Part shown: positions 1 through 7,818 of the stretch, in pieces
Position numbering within the stretch: the stretch's first letter is position 1
How the letters are laid out: each line of letters begins with the position of its first letter
Assembly: GCA_013178255.1 (NCBI GenBank)
Contig: JABLWY010000001.1
Coordinates: forward strand, 300,503 to 364,502
Direction: 5' to 3'
Length of the DNA: 64,000 nucleotides
Source of the DNA: Coprothermobacteraceae bacterium
Lineage (GTDB): Bacteria; Coprothermobacterota; Coprothermobacteria; Coprothermobacterales; Coprothermobacteraceae
Program-made: the position numbers and the translations under genes
Notes under the pieces: model-generated
What the model was told of the DNA's origin: nothing
What the model saw: only the letters and a program-made list of their open reading frames with translations
Databases searched by the model: none

Positions 1-138
1 TTTCACATGTGTTAACAGCCCTAGCTCTTGGGCTACCTCTGCTACAAGGTCTGCTGCTTCTAATAAACCTTTACTGCCCTGGACTCTGTCCAAGGAGGAA
101 AGTTCGCCCCACAGTCTCTTGGTCAAGTCGTGGCCCAT
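1..138 (-). CDS. N-terminal part of a probable M28-type metallopeptidase, cut by the window edge
   Basis: This is an open frame of 46 codons running off the left edge. The reading starts MGHDLTKRLW and continues through DRVQGSKGLLEAADLVAEV. The pattern R-x-x-GS-x-G-x-x-EAA followed by a helix ending in LGL resembles the N-terminal segment of M28 aminopeptidases, which precedes a metal-binding domain that lies outside the window. The ATG at 138 is chosen because GAGGTG ends 6 nt upstream; another ATG at 144 directly abuts that ribosome site. It is divergent from the HD phosphohydrolase gene. That it is a gene is fairly sure; the family call is tentative because no catalytic residue is visible. 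Confidence 0.5.
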   Translation of the reverse strand, partial: MGHDLTKRLWGELSSLDRVQGSKGLLEAADLVAEVAQELGLLTHVK

Positions 139-179
139 GGACATCACCTCAATAACAGGTTACAACCAATGAAGCGTTT

Positions 180-185
180 TATAAT
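180..185 (+). promoter_or_regulatory. -10 box (TATAAT) of a predicted leaderless promoter for the HD phosphohydrolase gene
   Basis: A consensus TATAAT lies 6 nt before the GTG at 192, with no Shine-Dalgarno-like purine run between them. Transcription starting 7 nt after the -10 box would begin at the start codon. No convincing -35 is seen. The layout recurs at several other operon heads in this window. Confidence 0.5.
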
Positions 186-191
186 GAACTA

Positions 192-1385
192 GTGCGCATG
201 ATGGTGGGCAGGGTTATCCGCGATCCACTGTACGGTGACATAAAGTTGAGCTTCTTGGAATCCATGGTATTGGATCACCCTGCATTTCAGAGGCTTCGTA
301 GGATAACGCAGTTAGCAGGAGCTCCCTTTGTTTACCCTGCGGCAGTACATACACGCTTCTCCCATTCTTTGGGAACCGTTCATGTGGCGCGACTCTTTGG
401 TCAGGCTCTTGATATGGAGTTGCAGGACATGACCGTTACGTGCTTGTATGCCTTGCTCCATGATGTGGGCCACGGCCCCTTTAGCCACTCCTTCGAAGAG
501 GCAGCCTCTGGGTGGCTCGAAGGAGGTCACGAGCACATGGGCCTCCGCATCGCGCAGCTAATTAAGGAAGATTTGCTCACATCGCCACTGGAAGGTAAAG
601 TGGGATTGGGCTTGAAAGAGGAAGCCCAGGAGATAGGCTTCTACCACCCTCAGGATTACATAGAGTGGGCTTTCTCGGAGATGGAACGCTGTGTAGCATC
701 AGGAGACATTCGCTCTGTCTTGGTAGATGGGCCTTTAGGGGCGGATCGCCTGGATTTCATTGCTCGAGACGCGTATTTCACAGGGGTTACTGCATTCAAC
801 ACCGTGGACATCTATAGGCTCGTAGGAAACGTCCTTGCAGTGGAAGGTAGAGTGGCGTTTAGGAGCAAGGTGGTGGACAACATTTACGGGGTGCTGGTGG
901 GTAGGTTTCTAATGTACCGCAATGTGTACTATCACAAGACAAGCCGAGCTGCGGATTTGATGATCCAACGCATGATAAGCTTCGCTATAGCCGAAGGGAT
1001 TCTGGACCCGTTCCGGGACATAAAAGGCTACACTAGCTTGGACGAAGGGGTGCTTACCGCGTTGGTCAGGTACAGGGGTTCAGATAGCAAGGCTGTGTGG
1101 GAAAAACTGGCTGCGAGGAAGCTTTGGAAGATGGTCCATGAGGAGACGTGCGAACGGTCTCAGGCGGAAGAAGTGGCGAGGAGCCTTCAATTGGAGTATC
1201 CGAATTTCTACATCGACGTTCCCTCAAAGCTGCATTTCTTGGAGCAGGTGGACTATCAGCATGGCCTCTTGGTGGAACACAAAGGGCAGATAATGCCACT
1301 GGCACAGTTTCAGGATCAGACTGGGTATTCGCTAATCCCCGAGGAAGTCAGTGTTTTTGTGAGAGTTTACAAGGAGGTGCTATGA
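192..1385 (+). CDS. HD superfamily phosphohydrolase (COG1078 type)
   Basis: 397 aa. Proteins of this COG1078 family are dNTPase/SAMHD1-like phosphohydrolases, with substrates mostly unproven. The family hallmarks are in order: DPLYG near residue 11, QRLRRI about 33-38, HTRFSHS at 53-59 supplying the first metal histidine, and the HD dyad at 90-91 in LLHDVGHGPFSH, followed by GADRLDF near 180. Length is normal. The start is GTG 192; ATGs at 198 and 201 are in frame. None has a Shine-Dalgarno sequence, but a TATAAT ends 6 nt before the GTG, so a leaderless mRNA is likely. Its TGA overlaps the start region of the M20 peptidase gene, suggesting co-transcription. Substrate not inferable. Confidence 0.85.
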   Translation: MRMMVGRVIRDPLYGDIKLSFLESMVLDHPAFQRLRRITQLAGAPFVYPAAVHTRFSHSLGTVHVARLFGQALDMELQDMTVTCLYALLHDVGHGPFSHSFEEAASGWLEGGHEHMGLRIAQLIKEDLLTSPLEGKVGLGLKEEAQEIGFYHPQDYIEWAFSEMERCVASGDIRSVLVDGPLGADRLDFIARDAYFTGVTAFNTVDIYRLVGNVLAVEGRVAFRSKVVDNIYGVLVGRFLMYRNVYYHKTSRAADLMIQRMISFAIAEGILDPFRDIKGYTSLDEGVLTALVRYRGSDSKAVWEKLAARKLWKMVHEETCERSQAEEVARSLQLEYPNFYIDVPSKLHFLEQVDYQHGLLVEHKGQIMPLAQFQDQTGYSLIPEEVSVFVRVYKEVL

Positions 1386-1387
1386 AT

Positions 1388-2605
1388 ATGAACTTGGCTG
1401 AATTGGTTAAGTCTTACGAAGGTCAAATGGTGGAGATGCTTTCCAAGCTGGTAAGCATCAAAGCGGTAAACCCTCGTTCGGGTGAAGGACAGAGCGAGTG
1501 GGGCAGGGTGAAGTTTTTGGAGCCCATATTGAAGGAGCTCGGCTTGGAGACGCAAGTAGTGGTAGCGGAAGACCCATTGGTACCAGAGGGCAGGCCGAAC
1601 CTCTTAGGTATCTTGCCTGGCAAGGACAGATCAAGGACCTTGTGGTTTATAGGACACTTGGACACTGTGCCCGTGGGCGACTTGAAGTTGTGGTCGCACG
1701 ACCCCTTCGACGCCTATATCCACGACGGCAAGATCTACGGGCGAGGTGCAGAAGACAACGGCCAAGCTGTGATCACGAGCCTGTTTGCTTTGAGAGCCAT
1801 CAAGGAGGCAGGTATAACCCCTAACGTGAACATAGGTTTGGCATTCGTTGCTGACGAAGAGACCGGGTCCACCTATGGGATCAACTACTTAATCCAGCAG
1901 AAGATCTTCAAACCCGAAGACATGGCCATAGTCCCCGATTCAGGCGATTCTGAAGGTTCGTTTATTGAAGTGGCCGAGAAGTCCATGATGTGGCTCAAGT
2001 TCAAGGTAATTGGTAAACAGGTCCACGCTTCTATGCCTACATTGGGCATCAACGCTCACAAAGTCGGCATGATGTTTGCCCTAGCGGTAGACGAAGCTCT
2101 CCACGACAACTACGCTGATCGCGATCAGCTTTTCGAGCCACCCTTCAGCACCTTTGAGATAACCAAGAAGGAAGCCAACGTGGAGAACATAAACACGATA
2201 CCAGGTACGGACGTGTTCTACATGGACATGCGGGTTCTCCCTGAGCACGACTTAGACGACATATTGGAACTCATTGACGAGCTTAGGACTACCTTTGAAT
2301 ACGAGTACAAAGTGAAAATCGAAATGGAAGTGGTTCAAAGAGGAGACGCTCCCGCGCCCACGGATCCCAACCATCCGCTGGTGCGTACACTGGCTCAGGT
2401 CATCGAAGAGTATCGCAACATAAAGCCCAAAGTGGGTGGCATAGGCGGTGGTACCTGTGCGGCTCCTTTGAGGAAAGTAGGTATACCTGCCGTAGTTTGG
2501 GGAACTATCGATGAGACAGCTCACCAACCTGATGAGTACGCAAAAATAGAGAATTTAACAAAAGATGCCATAGTTTTCGCAGAGATCATGCGTAGAATAG
2601 AGTAA
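1388..2605 (+). CDS. M20 family metallopeptidase (ArgE/DapE/YgeY-like)
   Basis: 405 aa, a cytoplasmic zinc hydrolase of the ArgE/DapE/ACY1 superfamily that cleaves peptide or acyl-amino-acid amides. Visible signatures are GHLDT (His90, Asp92), GRGAEDN around 118-124 with the bridging Asp, and DEETG at 156-160 with the general-base Glu. A lid domain follows (VHASMP...GINAHKV), then a C-terminal ETAHQPDEY carrying the last metal His. ATG 1388 is preferred over ATG 1382 because AAGGAGGTG (1371-1379) gives 8 nt spacing. It overlaps or abuts the upstream HD gene and lies 17 nt before the aldolase gene, so the three probably form one operon. The exact substrate is unknown; peptide or amino-acid catabolism is plausible. 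Confidence 0.85.
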   Translation: MNLAELVKSYEGQMVEMLSKLVSIKAVNPRSGEGQSEWGRVKFLEPILKELGLETQVVVAEDPLVPEGRPNLLGILPGKDRSRTLWFIGHLDTVPVGDLKLWSHDPFDAYIHDGKIYGRGAEDNGQAVITSLFALRAIKEAGITPNVNIGLAFVADEETGSTYGINYLIQQKIFKPEDMAIVPDSGDSEGSFIEVAEKSMMWLKFKVIGKQVHASMPTLGINAHKVGMMFALAVDEALHDNYADRDQLFEPPFSTFEITKKEANVENINTIPGTDVFYMDMRVLPEHDLDDILELIDELRTTFEYEYKVKIEMEVVQRGDAPAPTDPNHPLVRTLAQVIEEYRNIKPKVGGIGGGTCAAPLRKVGIPAVVWGTIDETAHQPDEYAKIENLTKDAIVFAEIMRRIE

Positions 2606-2622
2606 GGAAAGGAGGCGAGAAC

Positions 2623-3561
2623 TTGCCTTACGTGAAGACTAAACAGATACTGGAAAAAGCCCATAACGAGAACTACGCTGTGGGTGCCTTTAATGTCAAC
2701 GACCTGGAATTTGTTCAGGCCATAATCAAAGCAGCTGTGCTTGAGAACTCGCCAGCTATCATAGAGGTTTCTGAAGGTGCTCTCAAATATGCAGGGGATG
2801 GCGACGTGGAACGAGGTGCCTTCGTGTTGGCAAGCATGGTCAAGCATTTCGCTGAAACTGTCTCGGTTCCGATCGCCCTGCATTTAGACCATGGGCACGA
2901 CCTCAAGCACATAATGGCAGCCATCAAGGCTGGTTTTGGGTCGGTCATGATAGACGCGTCTGATAAGCCCTTTGAAGAGAACATGAGGATAACAAGACAA
3001 ATAGTGGAGATCGCCCATGCTGCAGGCGTGGCTGTGGAGGCGGAGCTAGGTAGGCTCATGGGAGTGGAAGACAACGTAGTGAGTGCTGAAAGCGTGTTAG
3101 TACACCCCGACGAAGCCAAAGAATTTGTAACCCAGACTCAAGTCGATTTCTTGGCACCTGCTGTAGGGACAAGTCACGGTGCGTTCAAGTTCAAGGGTGA
3201 AGCAAAGATTGACTATGACAGAATAGCTGCTGTTAAGGAGCTCACGCAGATTCCGCTTGTCCTCCACGGTGCTAGCGGTGTTCCCGGCAAGTGGGTGGAA
3301 TTGGCGGAGAAGTACGGTGCCGATCTTTCAGGCGCCAAGGGTGTGCCAGATGAGGTCCTCCAGACGGCTATATCTAAGGGCATCAACAAGGTAAACATGG
3401 ACACTGACTTGAGGATAGCCTTTGTTGCTGGCCTACGCAAGCACTTGGCTGAGAATCCAAAGGAATTCGACCCCAGAAAGTACTTCTCAGAGGCAAAAGA
3501 CTTTGTAACAGAAGTGGTCCGAGACCGGATGCGGGTCTTGGGTTCTGCGGGAAAGGCGTAA
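2623..3561 (+). CDS. fba: Class II fructose-1,6-bisphosphate aldolase
   Basis: 312 aa. Catalyses reversible cleavage of fructose-1,6-bisphosphate to dihydroxyacetone phosphate and glyceraldehyde-3-phosphate in glycolysis and gluconeogenesis. Class II zinc motifs are present: HLDHG at 87-91 with catalytic Asp89 and zinc His90, AELGRLMG, the AVGTSHGAFKF loop, LVLHGASGVP with a zinc His, and GINKVNMDTDLR for phosphate binding. The length fits class IIB enzymes. The start is TTG 2623, preceded at 7 nt by AAAGGAGG. A strong symmetrical hairpin follows the TAA directly. Presence of a gluconeogenic PEP carboxykinase elsewhere in the window is consistent with bidirectional use. Confidence 0.95.
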   Translation: MPYVKTKQILEKAHNENYAVGAFNVNDLEFVQAIIKAAVLENSPAIIEVSEGALKYAGDGDVERGAFVLASMVKHFAETVSVPIALHLDHGHDLKHIMAAIKAGFGSVMIDASDKPFEENMRITRQIVEIAHAAGVAVEAELGRLMGVEDNVVSAESVLVHPDEAKEFVTQTQVDFLAPAVGTSHGAFKFKGEAKIDYDRIAAVKELTQIPLVLHGASGVPGKWVELAEKYGADLSGAKGVPDEVLQTAISKGINKVNMDTDLRIAFVAGLRKHLAENPKEFDPRKYFSEAKDFVTEVVRDRMRVLGSAGKA

Positions 3562-3563
3562 TG

Positions 3564-3591
3564 AGAAGGGCTCCCCTAGGGGAGCCCTTCT
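3564..3591. terminator. Perfect 28-bp palindrome, probable bidirectional terminator
   Basis: Two bases after the fba stop there is a perfect inverted repeat centred on CCTAGG, with arms reading AGAAGGGCTCCCCT and its complement. The tail is only a short TT, so intrinsic termination may be weak on either strand. It sits between convergent genes (fba rightward, SPW-repeat protein leftward), which fits a shared terminator. Confidence 0.8.
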
Positions 3592-3606
3592 TGCTGTCAC
3601 TAGCTT

Positions 3607-3909
3607 TTAGCGGTGCTTAGGGCTAATAGCAGCTAAGCCCGCTACCACAATGAGCATTCCAACTAGTACATTGTTCCACATGTATCCCGGCCCTGTCTTT
3701 AGAGGATCGATGAAGGCTGCTATGACAACCCATATCCCCAAGAGGATACCCAGCCACCTCTGCCATGATTTCTCAGGGCTGTAATAGTAGGCGCACGTAG
3801 CTGAAAGGATACCTACCACAATGCTATTCCACATAGCTCCAATGGCGGTCTTTACAATCCAAGGCGATACCAGGTACCAAACGCCTACCAAAGAAACTAT
3901 CCAAGGCAT
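3607..3909 (-). CDS. SPW-repeat small membrane protein
   Basis: 100 aa, four predicted membrane segments arranged as two copies of the SPW repeat: GVWYLVSPWI...WNSIVVGIL and LGIWVVIAAFI...WNNVLVGML. The SPW motif itself is visible in the first copy and degenerate in the second. The family's function is unknown. ATG 3909 has AAAGGAGG upstream. It lies 51 bp downstream of fabK on the same strand and may be the last gene of the fabD-fabK unit, though membership in that unit is only inferred from spacing. Confidence 0.75.
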   Translation of the reverse strand: MPWIVSLVGVWYLVSPWIVKTAIGAMWNSIVVGILSATCAYYYSPEKSWQRWLGILLGIWVVIAAFIDPLKTGPGYMWNNVLVGMLIVVAGLAAISPKHR

Positions 3910-3960
3910 GCCCTAGCCTCCTTTCTCATAACAGTTTTGCGCTTGCGCGACATAGGTACC

Positions 3961-4863
3961 TCAGCTTACGCATGGTCTAGCTACATTCTTCACTATGTCA
4001 GCTACAGGCAGAATCTCGTTTATAAGGCCCGCACTCTGTCCCATCATGAAGGCTCCATGATCGGCATCCCCTTCGACTGCCCTCTTGAGGGCGCCGCGCA
4101 TTAATTCCTCGAAACGCTGTTCATCGCCCTCATATTCAGCTTCGACGAGTTTCGAGGCTAAAGCGTTTTTCCACATCCGCATCGCATGCTTGAAACGCTT
4201 GCCCACTTCAACGGTGGATCGTTCGTTGGCTTTCACGATGATCTCCTTGTATACTGAGCTCACAGCTGCTTCTTGAGAGGCGATAAACCTTGTTCCCATT
4301 TGTACTCCGGATGCCCCCAGTTCTAAGGCCGCTTTGAACCCTGCATAATCAGCGATCCCGCCCGCAGCTATGACTGGTATCCTCACCGCTTGGCACACTG
4401 CTCTCACAAGCACAAAGGTGGTCACATCGCCTATGTGGCCGCCCGACTCCTTGCCCTCGGCGATAATTGCGTCTGCACCTGCTTTTTCCAGCAAAATGGC
4501 TTGATTTGCCGAACCCACTAAAGGGAGCACCTTAATGCCCGCCTCCTTGACCTCTTTTATGAAACCAGCTGGATTGCCAGCCCCAGTGGTGATGACTGGT
4601 ACCTTCTCCGCCAGGACAACCCTCAAATTTTGTTCCCAATAAGGGCTCTGAAGCATTAGGTTGACGCCGAAAGGCTTGCCAGTGGCCCGTCTTACCTTGT
4701 GAATCTCAAGGCGAAGCTCGTCAGGCGTCATGATAGCTGAACCTAACACTCCTAAGCCGCCCGCTTCGCTCACCGCTGCCACGAGATCTGCAGTGGACAC
4801 TCGGGCCATACCACCCTGGATGACAGGGTATTCTATGTTGAGCAGTTCGCTTAAACGGGTCAT
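3961..4863 (-). CDS. fabK: Enoyl-ACP reductase II / FMN-dependent 2-nitropropane dioxygenase-family oxidoreductase
   Basis: 300 aa TIM-barrel flavoprotein of the FabK/NPD family. FabK uses FMN and NAD(P)H to reduce enoyl-ACP in the last step of fatty-acid elongation. Motifs: YPVIQGGMARVS at the N terminus, GVNLM, the phosphate-binding AEGKESGGHIG loop, IPVIAAGGIAD and GVQMGTRF. The C-terminal part (KRAVEGDADHGAFMMGQSAGLI) is typical of FabK rather than of nitronate monooxygenases. ATG 4863 follows AGGGAGGTT. It lies 23 bp downstream of a FabD homologue, which supports the fatty-acid assignment; a nitronate monooxygenase is the alternative. Confidence 0.8.
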   Translation of the reverse strand: MTRLSELLNIEYPVIQGGMARVSTADLVAAVSEAGGLGVLGSAIMTPDELRLEIHKVRRATGKPFGVNLMLQSPYWEQNLRVVLAEKVPVITTGAGNPAGFIKEVKEAGIKVLPLVGSANQAILLEKAGADAIIAEGKESGGHIGDVTTFVLVRAVCQAVRIPVIAAGGIADYAGFKAALELGASGVQMGTRFIASQEAAVSSVYKEIIVKANERSTVEVGKRFKHAMRMWKNALASKLVEAEYEGDEQRFEELMRGALKRAVEGDADHGAFMMGQSAGLINEILPVADIVKNVARPCVS

Positions 4864-4886
4864 GGGCTAACCTCCCTTATGTTTGA

Positions 4887-5723
4887 TCACATACCTAAGT
4901 GATAGTAGTCCATAGCGCTTTCGCAAGGCAGAGCACTGAACTTGCACAAGAAAGGCTTGGGATATATCTCCACCATGCGTGTGATTCCTTGGCGTCTGGC
5001 AAAGTCCTGAGACTCTGTCCAATTCAGTTGTGTTGTAATGCCTTGGCTTAGGCCTTCCACGACATCGTCGTAGTCTTGGGCTAGGCGTTTCAGGGCGTTA
5101 AGATACACGGGGACGGCTGGAACTTTGCCTGGGTTAACTTGTAAGAATGCTCTTAATCGCTTGGCGGCTTTTTCCATGTGAGGTGTGTGGAAAGGTGCCG
5201 ATATGGGCAGCAGGTGGTACTCCACTGCTCTTTCGTCAAGGTACCTCTGAACGCTTGCCCATTGGTCTCTAAGGCCTGCGATCACTGCAAGGTCTGGTGT
5301 ATTTATCACTGCTACGAAAAGCTCAGGAAAAAGGGTTGTCAGAGTCTGGGCCTCTGACATGGGCACCTGTGCCATGAAACCTGGTGGTGCCAAAGTCTGG
5401 CTGAAGTAACTGCGTGCCCTGATGATTTCAAATCCCGTGTGGCGATCCCAAACGCCGGCTTCTACTAATGCTGCATATTCACCGGAGCTGTGGCCCAGGA
5501 TAAGGCTGGGTGGGCCAATGCGATTCATGAGGGAAACCTCCACCAAGTAGACGGCAGGTTGCGTGTACATAGTCTCGTCAAGTTTGGGATCGTCGGTCTC
5601 TAGTACTTTGAGCAGGTCGCTAAAAGATGAAGCAGCTATATCGCGCACTGGACGTGATACGAACTTGGCCATCCCCCTGAACTGAGCTCCTTGACCTGGG
5701 TATGCATGGGCGACCTTTTCCAT
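4887..5723 (-). CDS. fabD: Malonyl-CoA:ACP transacylase (FabD-like)
   Basis: 278 aa acyltransferase of the FabD family, which moves malonyl from CoA to acyl carrier protein to start fatty-acid elongation. Motifs: PGQGAQ at 9-14, the nucleophile elbow GHSSGE at 77-82 (Ser79; the usual form is GHSLGE), an Arg pair at 101/103 near the malonyl-carboxylate site, and SAPFHTPHM with catalytic His178. It is slightly shorter than the usual 300-310 aa. No Shine-Dalgarno precedes ATG 5723, but TATAAT ends 6 nt upstream, so a leaderless transcript is predicted. It heads a unit with fabK; no acp, fabF, fabG or fabH is adjacent. Confidence 0.85.
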   Translation of the reverse strand: MEKVAHAYPGQGAQFRGMAKFVSRPVRDIAASSFSDLLKVLETDDPKLDETMYTQPAVYLVEVSLMNRIGPPSLILGHSSGEYAALVEAGVWDRHTGFEIIRARSYFSQTLAPPGFMAQVPMSEAQTLTTLFPELFVAVINTPDLAVIAGLRDQWASVQRYLDERAVEYHLLPISAPFHTPHMEKAAKRLRAFLQVNPGKVPAVPVYLNALKRLAQDYDDVVEGLSQGITTQLNWTESQDFARRQGITRMVEIYPKPFLCKFSALPCESAMDYYHLGM

Positions 5724-5729
5724 ACGTTA

Positions 5730-5735
5730 ATTATA
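5730..5735 (-). promoter_or_regulatory. -10 box (TATAAT) of a predicted leaderless promoter for fabD
   Basis: A consensus TATAAT on the minus strand ends 6 nt before the fabD ATG (5723). The intervening TAACGT has no Shine-Dalgarno character. A weak TTCAAG lies 17 bp upstream at the -35 position. Confidence 0.55.
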
Positions 5736-5780
5736 TGTGCGGTTAAAATCAACTTGAAGAAAAAAAAGGAGGACGGCTGT

Positions 5781-6545
5781 ATGGACCGCTACGAGGTGCA
5801 AGTGAAGTTCCCCGAGATAGGTAGGGAGGGACAGGCGAGGCTTAGCAGCAGCCGTGTGGCATTGGTAGGTGTGGGCGGTTTGGGCAGCTTCATAGCACAG
5901 CAGATGGTGAGGGCGGGTGTTGGCTTTCTGAGAATCATCGACTTCGACAGGGTTGATGTGTCCAATCTGCAGAGGCAGGTGCTTTATACGGAATCCGATG
6001 TAGGCGTCAAGAAAGTAGAAGCCGCCGCTCACCACCTTCAGCAGATTAACAGTGAAGTGGTGATTGAAAGCATCGATGACCGCCTAACGGCCAACAACGT
6101 GAGTGAGTACTTAGACGATGTGGACCTTATCATGGACGGGTTAGACAATTACGAGGCAAGGTTCATAATCAACGATTTTGCCAAGAAGCGTGGTAAAGAC
6201 TACATTTTCGGCAGTGTAGCAGGATCATACGGGATGTCACGCGTGTTCCTATCCGAGGACAACGTATGTCTTCGCGACGTGGTTGGAGATGTAGACCTTA
6301 GCCAAGCGCCTACGGCGGCTACAGGGGGCTTGATAACTCCTATACTTGCGGTGGTCACTGGGTTTATGGTGGCTGAGGCGTTCAAGCTACTGGTAGGCAA
6401 GAGGGCATCAGTGGAAAGGAGGCTACTGCTAGTAGACTTGTGGCTCAATCAGTGGGAACGCATAGCGGTGAGCAAGAGACCCTTCTGTCCTGTATGCGAC
6501 GGGAGGGAGTACCCATCATTAAGGGGGTTGGAGCATGAAGATTGA
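5781..6545 (+). CDS. ThiF/MoeB/HesA-family adenylyltransferase, atypical
   Basis: 254 aa E1-like enzyme family that adenylates the C terminus of a ubiquitin-like sulfur carrier (ThiS/MoaD). Visible: the nucleotide loop GVGGLGS (30-36), Asp55, the DVSNLQRQ motif around 59-66, GLDNYEARFIIND, GSVAGSYG and a C-terminal FCPVCDG. Of the two zinc Cys-x-x-Cys pairs typical of the family only the C-terminal one is complete; the other site reads VCLRDV. The catalytic-Cys region of ThiF/MoeB reads APTAATGGLITP, without Cys. ATG 5781 has AAAAAAGGAGG at 8 nt. It overlaps the following MFS gene by 11 nt. The substrate may not be a standard carrier protein. Confidence 0.8.
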   Translation: MDRYEVQVKFPEIGREGQARLSSSRVALVGVGGLGSFIAQQMVRAGVGFLRIIDFDRVDVSNLQRQVLYTESDVGVKKVEAAAHHLQQINSEVVIESIDDRLTANNVSEYLDDVDLIMDGLDNYEARFIINDFAKKRGKDYIFGSVAGSYGMSRVFLSEDNVCLRDVVGDVDLSQAPTAATGGLITPILAVVTGFMVAEAFKLLVGKRASVERRLLLVDLWLNQWERIAVSKRPFCPVCDGREYPSLRGLEHED

Positions 6546-7818
6546 CTACAAGAAGCTTTTCCTTTTGGGTTTTGGATTTATGAGTGTGTCCATTATATGG
6601 TCCCTGTACAACGCCGACATACCTGTCATGCTGCAAAAACATTATGGACTCAGCAATTTTGCTACAGGGTGGGTCATGAACATCGACAACATATTGGCCG
6701 TGACGCTCATACCGCTGGTAGCGGCGTATTCAGACCGTGTGAACACTAGGATTGGCCGTCGCATGCCCTTCATAATTACGGGCCTTCCACTCATGGCTCT
6801 CTTCTTTGCCGTAGCTCCTTGGATTCCATTACTCCTCGGAACTACGAGGGCCTCGTTTTACCTTTTCTTCAGCGTCTTGGTGCTTATGAATATGGCTGCG
6901 GCCATAAGCCGCGGGCCGGTAATCGCGCTGATGCCAGACATAACGCCTCCTGAACACAGGTCGCCTGCTAACGGCGTGATCAACTTCATGGGAGGACTAG
7001 GGTCTTTGATGGTGTACTTTGGAATAGGCCGGCTGAGCAGCACCAACCGCGTGCTTGGATTTGCCGTTGCATCAGTGATAACAGTGTTAGCAGCCCTTGT
7101 GGTCTACTTGTCGATCAAAGAACGTAGAGATTCGATTTACTACAGAGAGCAAACCAACAATGCGGAACCATGGTGGAAGAACTTAGGTGCGCTGCTAAAC
7201 CGGCAATTCAGGGATTTGTGGTTCATGCTACTAGCCATTTTCTTTTGGTTCATAGCCTATAACGCCATAGAAACCTTCTATGTGGTCTACATGACCTTGG
7301 AATCAGGGTTGAATGCTGTGCAGGCAGAGAACTTGGCTAAACTGAATTTGGGCATAACGGCCCTCATGTTCATGGTCTTCTCACTACCCTCAGGTTGGAT
7401 CGCCAACAGAGTGGGTAGAAAGCGCACGATAACCACCGGTCTGTTCACCATGTTGCTTGCTGTCACCGGCATCATGTTCACAAGACAACCGGCTATGCTT
7501 AACCTGTTGTTTGCCATAGCAGGCATTGGGTGGGCGCTGATCAACATCAACTCACTACCTATGGTTGTGGATATGGGTAGTGCTGTTCAATTGGGTGCTT
7601 TCACGGGCTTGTATTACTTTGCGTCGCAGTCTGCTGCTATTGTCTCGCCGCCTTTGGTGGGGTTTGTTTCAGATATGGCAGGAACCAAGTATGTGATGTT
7701 CCCGTACGCTTTGGTGTTCTTCTTATTGGCGGTACTATGTCTCAGTGCCGTCCGAAAAGGCGACGTCACAGGTAGCGAAGAAAGAGCGCATCAGAAAGGA
7801 GGAAACGCAATTGAATAG
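6535..7818 (+). CDS. MFS transporter, SLC45/sugar-porter-like
   Basis: 427 aa integral membrane protein with about twelve hydrophobic segments. The N-terminal pattern (GFGFMSVSIIWSLYNADIPV) and the loop SDRVNTRIGRRMPF after the second segment resemble SLC45-like sugar and cation symporters in the major facilitator superfamily. A second such loop, NRVGRKR, occurs midway as expected from the internal duplication. ATG 6535 is inside the end of the ThiF-like gene and preceded by AAGGGGGTTGGAG. It overlaps the next MFS gene by 8 nt, so all four genes from 5781 to 9948 look translationally coupled. The substrate is unknown; a glycoside or glycerol-phosphodiester link is possible from the downstream phosphodiesterase. 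Confidence 0.85.
   Translation: MKIDYKKLFLLGFGFMSVSIIWSLYNADIPVMLQKHYGLSNFATGWVMNIDNILAVTLIPLVAAYSDRVNTRIGRRMPFIITGLPLMALFFAVAPWIPLLLGTTRASFYLFFSVLVLMNMAAAISRGPVIALMPDITPPEHRSPANGVINFMGGLGSLMVYFGIGRLSSTNRVLGFAVASVITVLAALVVYLSIKERRDSIYYREQTNNAEPWWKNLGALLNRQFRDLWFMLLAIFFWFIAYNAIETFYVVYMTLESGLNAVQAENLAKLNLGITALMFMVFSLPSGWIANRVGRKRTITTGLFTMLLAVTGIMFTRQPAMLNLLFAIAGIGWALININSLPMVVDMGSAVQLGAFTGLYYFASQSAAIVSPPLVGFVSDMAGTKYVMFPYALVFFLLAVLCLSAVRKGDVTGSEERAHQKGGNAIE

Noticed and set aside
2715..3119. 134-aa minus-strand open frame opposite fba
   Set aside because: It is the complement of a well-supported aldolase, has Ser/Thr-rich antisense composition and no ribosome site. The same applies to the other long antisense frames, such as 62258-63169 opposite flgE and 5129 region-type frames opposite fliF.
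3564..3591. Transposon or integron end
   Set aside because: The perfect palindrome lies exactly between two convergent stop codons with no transposase or target duplication; a terminator explains it better.
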